Of a DNA stretch of 64,000 nt, positions 63,301 through 64,000 are shown piece after piece. This DNA is from JACVRN01 sp036389255 (GTDB lineage Bacteria; Acidobacteriota; Blastocatellia; Pyrinomonadales; Pyrinomonadaceae), in assembly GCA_036389255.1 (NCBI GenBank), contig DASVQI010000006.1:434001-498000 (forward strand), read 5' to 3'. The notes under the pieces were generated by a model. The model worked only from the letters and a program-made list of their open reading frames with translations. It was not told the origin of the DNA and did not search any database. Numbering within the stretch: position 1 is the first letter of the stretch; the number at the start of each line of letters is the position of its first letter. A program made the translations under genes and the position numbers.

Positions 63301-64000
63301 AGCGGGCGGAGTGAACCTGCTTCTGTCTCCGAAGAACTTCGTGCTGCTCAGCAGGACAGGCATGCTGAGCCCGGACGGTCGCTGCAAGACCTTTGACGAG
63401 AGAGCCAACGGGTTTGTGCGCGGCGAGGGCATGGGCGCGCTGGTGCTGACCAGACTGAGCAGGGCCGAGGCCGAAGGTCACAGCATTTACGGCCTAGTGC
63501 GCGGCAGCGCGGTCAATCACGGCGGCAGGGCTCGCTCGCTCACCGCGCCTAACCCTTCCAGTCAGGCTCAGATGTTGGTTAAGGCGTACGAAAAAGCCAA
63601 CCTAGACCCGGAGACCATCAGCTATATAGAGACGCACGGCACCGGAACCGCGCTCGGTGACCCTGTAGAAATCAATGGCCTCAAGCTGGCGTTCAGCGAG
63701 TTGTTCAAACGATGGGGGAAGACTGAGCCTAAGCGTGCCTACTGCGCGCTCGGAGCCGTCAAAAGCAACATCGGGCATCTGGAATCGGCGGCGGGCGTGG
63801 CCGGCGTCTTGAAGCTCTTGTTAGCCATGAAGTATGGGAAGCTGCCCGGCTCTCTACACTTCGAGACGCTGAACCCTTACATCAAGGTGGAAGACAGTCC
63901 CTTTTATATTCTTAACGAGACGAAGAACTGGGAACGGCTGCACGATGACGAGGGGCGGGAGCTTCCTTACCGCGCAGGAGTCAGCTCGTTCGGCTACGGC
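54392..64000 (+). CDS. Trans-AT polyketide synthase, protein 2: DH - ACP - KR - KS3(+ACP-like insert) - KR - cMT - ACP - KS4 (cut by window edge)
   Basis: At least 3203 residues without a stop to the window end. The GTG at 54392 has AGAGGGTGAG just upstream. Order: dehydratase (about 15-275; His23, Asp195), ACP3 (Ser362, GLEST), ketoreductase (about 675-905; SGGNGGLG, TDYAIAN), KS3 (about 948-1380; Cys1116 in TMCSSS), a post-KS linker with an extra ACP-like domain (about 1430-1510; Ser1469 in WGLDSA), pseudo-KR plus KR (about 1940-2130; GGAGGIG, NYAAGC), C-methyltransferase (about 2300-2565; EVGSGTGG), ACP4 (Ser2675, GFDSIS), and KS4 from about 2780 (Cys2947 in TGCSSS). No AT domain. The first DH-ACP-KR completes the module whose KS is the end of protein 1. 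The rest of the gene lies beyond the window. Confidence 0.93.
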   Translation, partial: MDNFREIQCQIDLGFENPIVRHHRVHDVRTMPGVTFLDILYRILRARNINLEEAEFRNILFVEPVVATTEFDREMHVELVWQSSYYQVLAKSRKVKNGKILSDEWTRHLEARLYIDSPLAAPTLRIEEAKRRSLRQSDVEEVYARGRSVEIQHDEFMKCHGVIYHREGGLLAELSLSDEARAHLEDFYLHPAMLDSSTMQSYAFVFEGINSDLRPLIPMHIGSFRALGPLGDACVVNLSRTGETREQSDVVYLDIDLHDLNGKLVARFQKLSMKRVRSKELITRLTLENSGRAADSSSFAVIPKSEPSPPSKPAGDVSSARQPATRLQAIEGEVIRAIRESLGDGSYPVDPQRGFYDLGLESTHLLQLVRTLEEKWKIELYPTLLFEYNTVESLAEYLNEKVVELEPVREVAAPVTSATEQQGETLYFTGLWESEPDVYATVGEGEDDGNVLLFEHHAPGFEDFSKLARTSKPNGAVVLVQPGEAFQQIDFNHYRIRPGAREDYTRLLSAMMQSGMPPQKIVHLWPRVSEATPPDELPAVMESGCEAVFYLTQALMSERSLGRVSFLDVHFSGGSGLISTAAGMVGFAKTIRLENPRFFYKVAELRSPSGRTDEWPSNRLMSMFARELRDERETWVRYEDGRRLVRRYRELVPDKDFKLSTGTESGAPPPLRERGVYLISGGNGGLGRIFAAWLAKTTRARLVLFGRSGLSAQVQADLRQLEEMGAEVLYVQADVAHRSDVARLVQQAKSRFGQINGVIHSAGVLSDSLIFEKSSADLSRVFAPKMRGLVNLDEATRDERLDFFVLFSSVTGVIGNVGQTDYAIANGFMNAYADFREALRAGGKCAGQTVSICWPLWHDGGMQVDSSTLEYFRQQGQIPLPNQAGTGAFLLARKQSNPELIVFHGEREKIVRSIATRDPKLDLPQQSFAAHVGGEKVAVAEPAAASGDIAIIGLAGQYPMAQDLEQFWQNLIEGRDCITEIPASRWSHEEFFDAEKHKPGKSYSRWGGFLEDADRFDPHFFQITPREAASMDPQERLFMETVWHTMEDAGYTRAGLTGSTVGVFVGVMFNQYQMYGPGLSPEEQLMVPTSFSSSVANRVSYFFDFRGPSLALDTMCSSSLTAIHLACESLRRGDCELAFAGGVNVSAHPYKYIYLSQATFLSSDGRCRSFGAGGDGYVPGEGVGAVLLKPLERAVADRDRIYGVVKGSSINHGGRSGGYTVPNQVAQANLIRKAFERAGVNPETISYLEAHGTGTSLGDPIEMAGLEKVFGSLNDGREACPIGSVKSNIGHLEPAAGIAGVTKVLLQMKHKTLVPSLHSTPPNPAVNWAKLPFRVQTEVAAWNRPASLAGGVERILPLRSGVSAFGAGGSNAHVILEEYVSTESGSDYSTAPFVVLLSAKKEENLLQLAERYLEFLEREATAESGAGTASAQLKARLLDELSGIASELFGLDRRELDPASGMEEWGLDSADAQLFAQKIGERYQLDEFAPPLDMSTSMNELAERLLRELPRQGAAAQLSGDETLKLARIAYTTQVGREPMEERLALVVSDVAELRESLTAFVNGNRSDGRLYRGTVKQKGRVATDETELALRNRNLDLLARLWASGINPDWRSLYGDNPPERVALPLYPFTRQRCWVKTAPERLLLSSDARAAVAENLQPEEKAFSASGQRTSDVRDVAAAGSGELDFPAEDFLYTPQWSPAPLALPGEMAREDVSKTVVILYTTTGQLLANALAATHAGREIFFIELGRETRRRANNHWEVDTSDADAFKALRAALPEPGLIYFMGGLLDTSNTEEMIETELLAREEENGILSLFRFAKELINQSAARGALSWKIITNDVWPVADAEVLNPYAAGLSGLARVFESEYPQWAVPVIDLGLGGVVREVTEAQWRELAAWIVAEPSVRGARIARRRQIRYRETLYPLSLPAAAGARLREGGVFMLIGGAGGIGLEIASFMVRRHGARVALVGRSAMDAQKEQNIAAIDSEGSHVAYFQADALSAHSLRRAVEQVRERFGAIHGVIHSALVQNDGSVKNMEERLFRQSVATKSRISVVLHEVFKHEPLDFLLFFSSVQSFLGDAGLGNYAAGCAFEDAYAHYLSRRLSFPVRTFNWGYWGTVGAVATDYYREKMARAGFGSVTPQAAWEAIRRGLHSPTVQVVPMPGDRHLLQRMGVDFGTKLVFLPEASLPSAGRLESELLPSDESLKTVASFNFVDREMGKIAAGWLLMIFREAGIFLQPEESLERETIARRLRVVPRYERLLDELLNILSRSGLVREQDGRYSLAAHIREDAAVKKEELVRDMNALAGQHTDVAVFMNLLSLILPRYGEILRGELLATDLLFSGSSTSLMEGVYKGNTISDFYNDLTASCVHSYVTEQIPRLRADEKIRILEVGSGTGGAAASILRKIGKYGDKLEYAYTDLSVTFLEHGKQQFGLHYPFMVFKRLDAEKDFQRQGFEFGGYDLVVAANVLHVSSDIRRTLVNIKSTVRAGGWVVLNELTSVTTQAAMTYGLLDGWWRYDDAERRLHNSPLLDLAGWRQLLEETGYHGFVSLPAAHQTEKNYQHVIVAQSDGGCFVQNEALTVAAEKAAEPTHAAQVLTTERDGHAEPPARVAAPRPPEDAPAASITAPVVEEIDEQHLLRLFEREILQLTSSTSGIALEELDPDEELNVFGFDSISFSLLSDRLNKQYGFNVTPTIFYETPTLGALIRRLHGEYLPTLKEHYGDRAKAAVKSVAPDATQGEAMVEAMVEARPASPPANATPAPLPVRQAAVQDAREPIAIIGIAGILPQSADLEEFWQHLINGKDLITEVPPDRWKWSEVGQAFKGPAAGLNLRWGGFINEVDRFDPLFFGISPREAENMDPQQRLFLQTVWSALEDAGIAPGSLAGSDTGLFVGVGSSDYQELQDVAGIEIDAYGATANAHSILVNRISYLLNLHGPSEPVNTGCSSSLVALHRAVSAIENGECELTIAGGVNLLLSPKNFVLLSRTGMLSPDGRCKTFDERANGFVRGEGMGALVLTRLSRAEAEGHSIYGLVRGSAVNHGGRARSLTAPNPSSQAQMLVKAYEKANLDPETISYIETHGTGTALGDPVEINGLKLAFSELFKRWGKTEPKRAYCALGAVKSNIGHLESAAGVAGVLKLLLAMKYGKLPGSLHFETLNPYIKVEDSPFYILNETKNWERLHDDEGRELPYRAGVSSFGYG

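Noticed and set aside
48628..63500. Many antisense open frames across the polyketide synthase genes
   Set aside because: They are shadows of the GC-rich coding strand; none has a recognisable domain and the sense strand is continuous in catalytic motifs.
1..64000. tRNA, rRNA, CRISPR arrays, prophage or full insertion sequences
   Set aside because: Looked for in the intergenic regions; no tRNA-like fold, spaced direct repeats or transposase was seen.

Overview
The window looks like a chromosomal segment of an Acidobacteriota bacterium, probably of the Blastocatellia type. This is inferred from gene content: a TIGR02999-type ECF sigma factor next to a Ser/Thr kinase with TolB-like and TPR regions, FG-GAP/VCBS and LVIVD secreted propellers, a DUF4388 protein and an exported WD40-caspase. 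No rRNA, tRNA, CRISPR array or intact insertion sequence was recognised. Both edges cut genes: a kinase at the left and a polyketide synthase at the right.

Layout. 1-3005: ECF sigma factor and receptor kinase. 3771-6005: hybrid response regulator/PAS/histidine kinase. 6359-10264: two secreted beta-propeller proteins. 10511-12070: M35-like metallopeptidase with a trefoil-like tail. 12530-13803: two thioredoxin-fold proteins. 14107-16034: a small conserved protein and a flavin monooxygenase. 16385-19663: a DUF4136 protein convergent with a MalT/LuxR regulator. 19998-27022: ECF sigma factor plus a complete TolC/adaptor/RND efflux set, followed by a broken adenylate cyclase gene. 27488-32756: a three-gene operon of a polytopic membrane protein, an exported WD40-caspase and a small secreted propeller-like protein. 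32889-35602: a translationally coupled DUF305/LVIVD pair. 36408-40390: a stand-alone subtilisin propeptide gene followed by a subtilase with six tandem repeats. 40794-47022: mostly lineage-specific envelope or signalling proteins and a luciferase-like oxidoreductase.

47660 to the right edge is the start of a trans-acyltransferase polyketide synthase. Protein 1 reads LnmK-like acyltransferase/decarboxylase, ACP, KS1, KR, ACP, KS2. Protein 2 reads DH, ACP, KR, KS3 (with an ACP-like insert in its linker), KR, C-methyltransferase, ACP, KS4 (cut). No acyltransferase domain lies in any extension module. The logic suggests a propionyl starter extended to a hydroxyl, then a double bond, then an alpha-methyl-beta-hydroxy unit, and onward beyond the window. 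The second module is split between the two proteins exactly at KS|DH.

The least explained non-coding signal is an 81-bp element present twice (16212-16292 and 19832-19912). Each copy sits in a divergent promoter region. Its ends pair, and the outermost pair differs between copies as T:A versus C:G, which hints at a conserved structured element.
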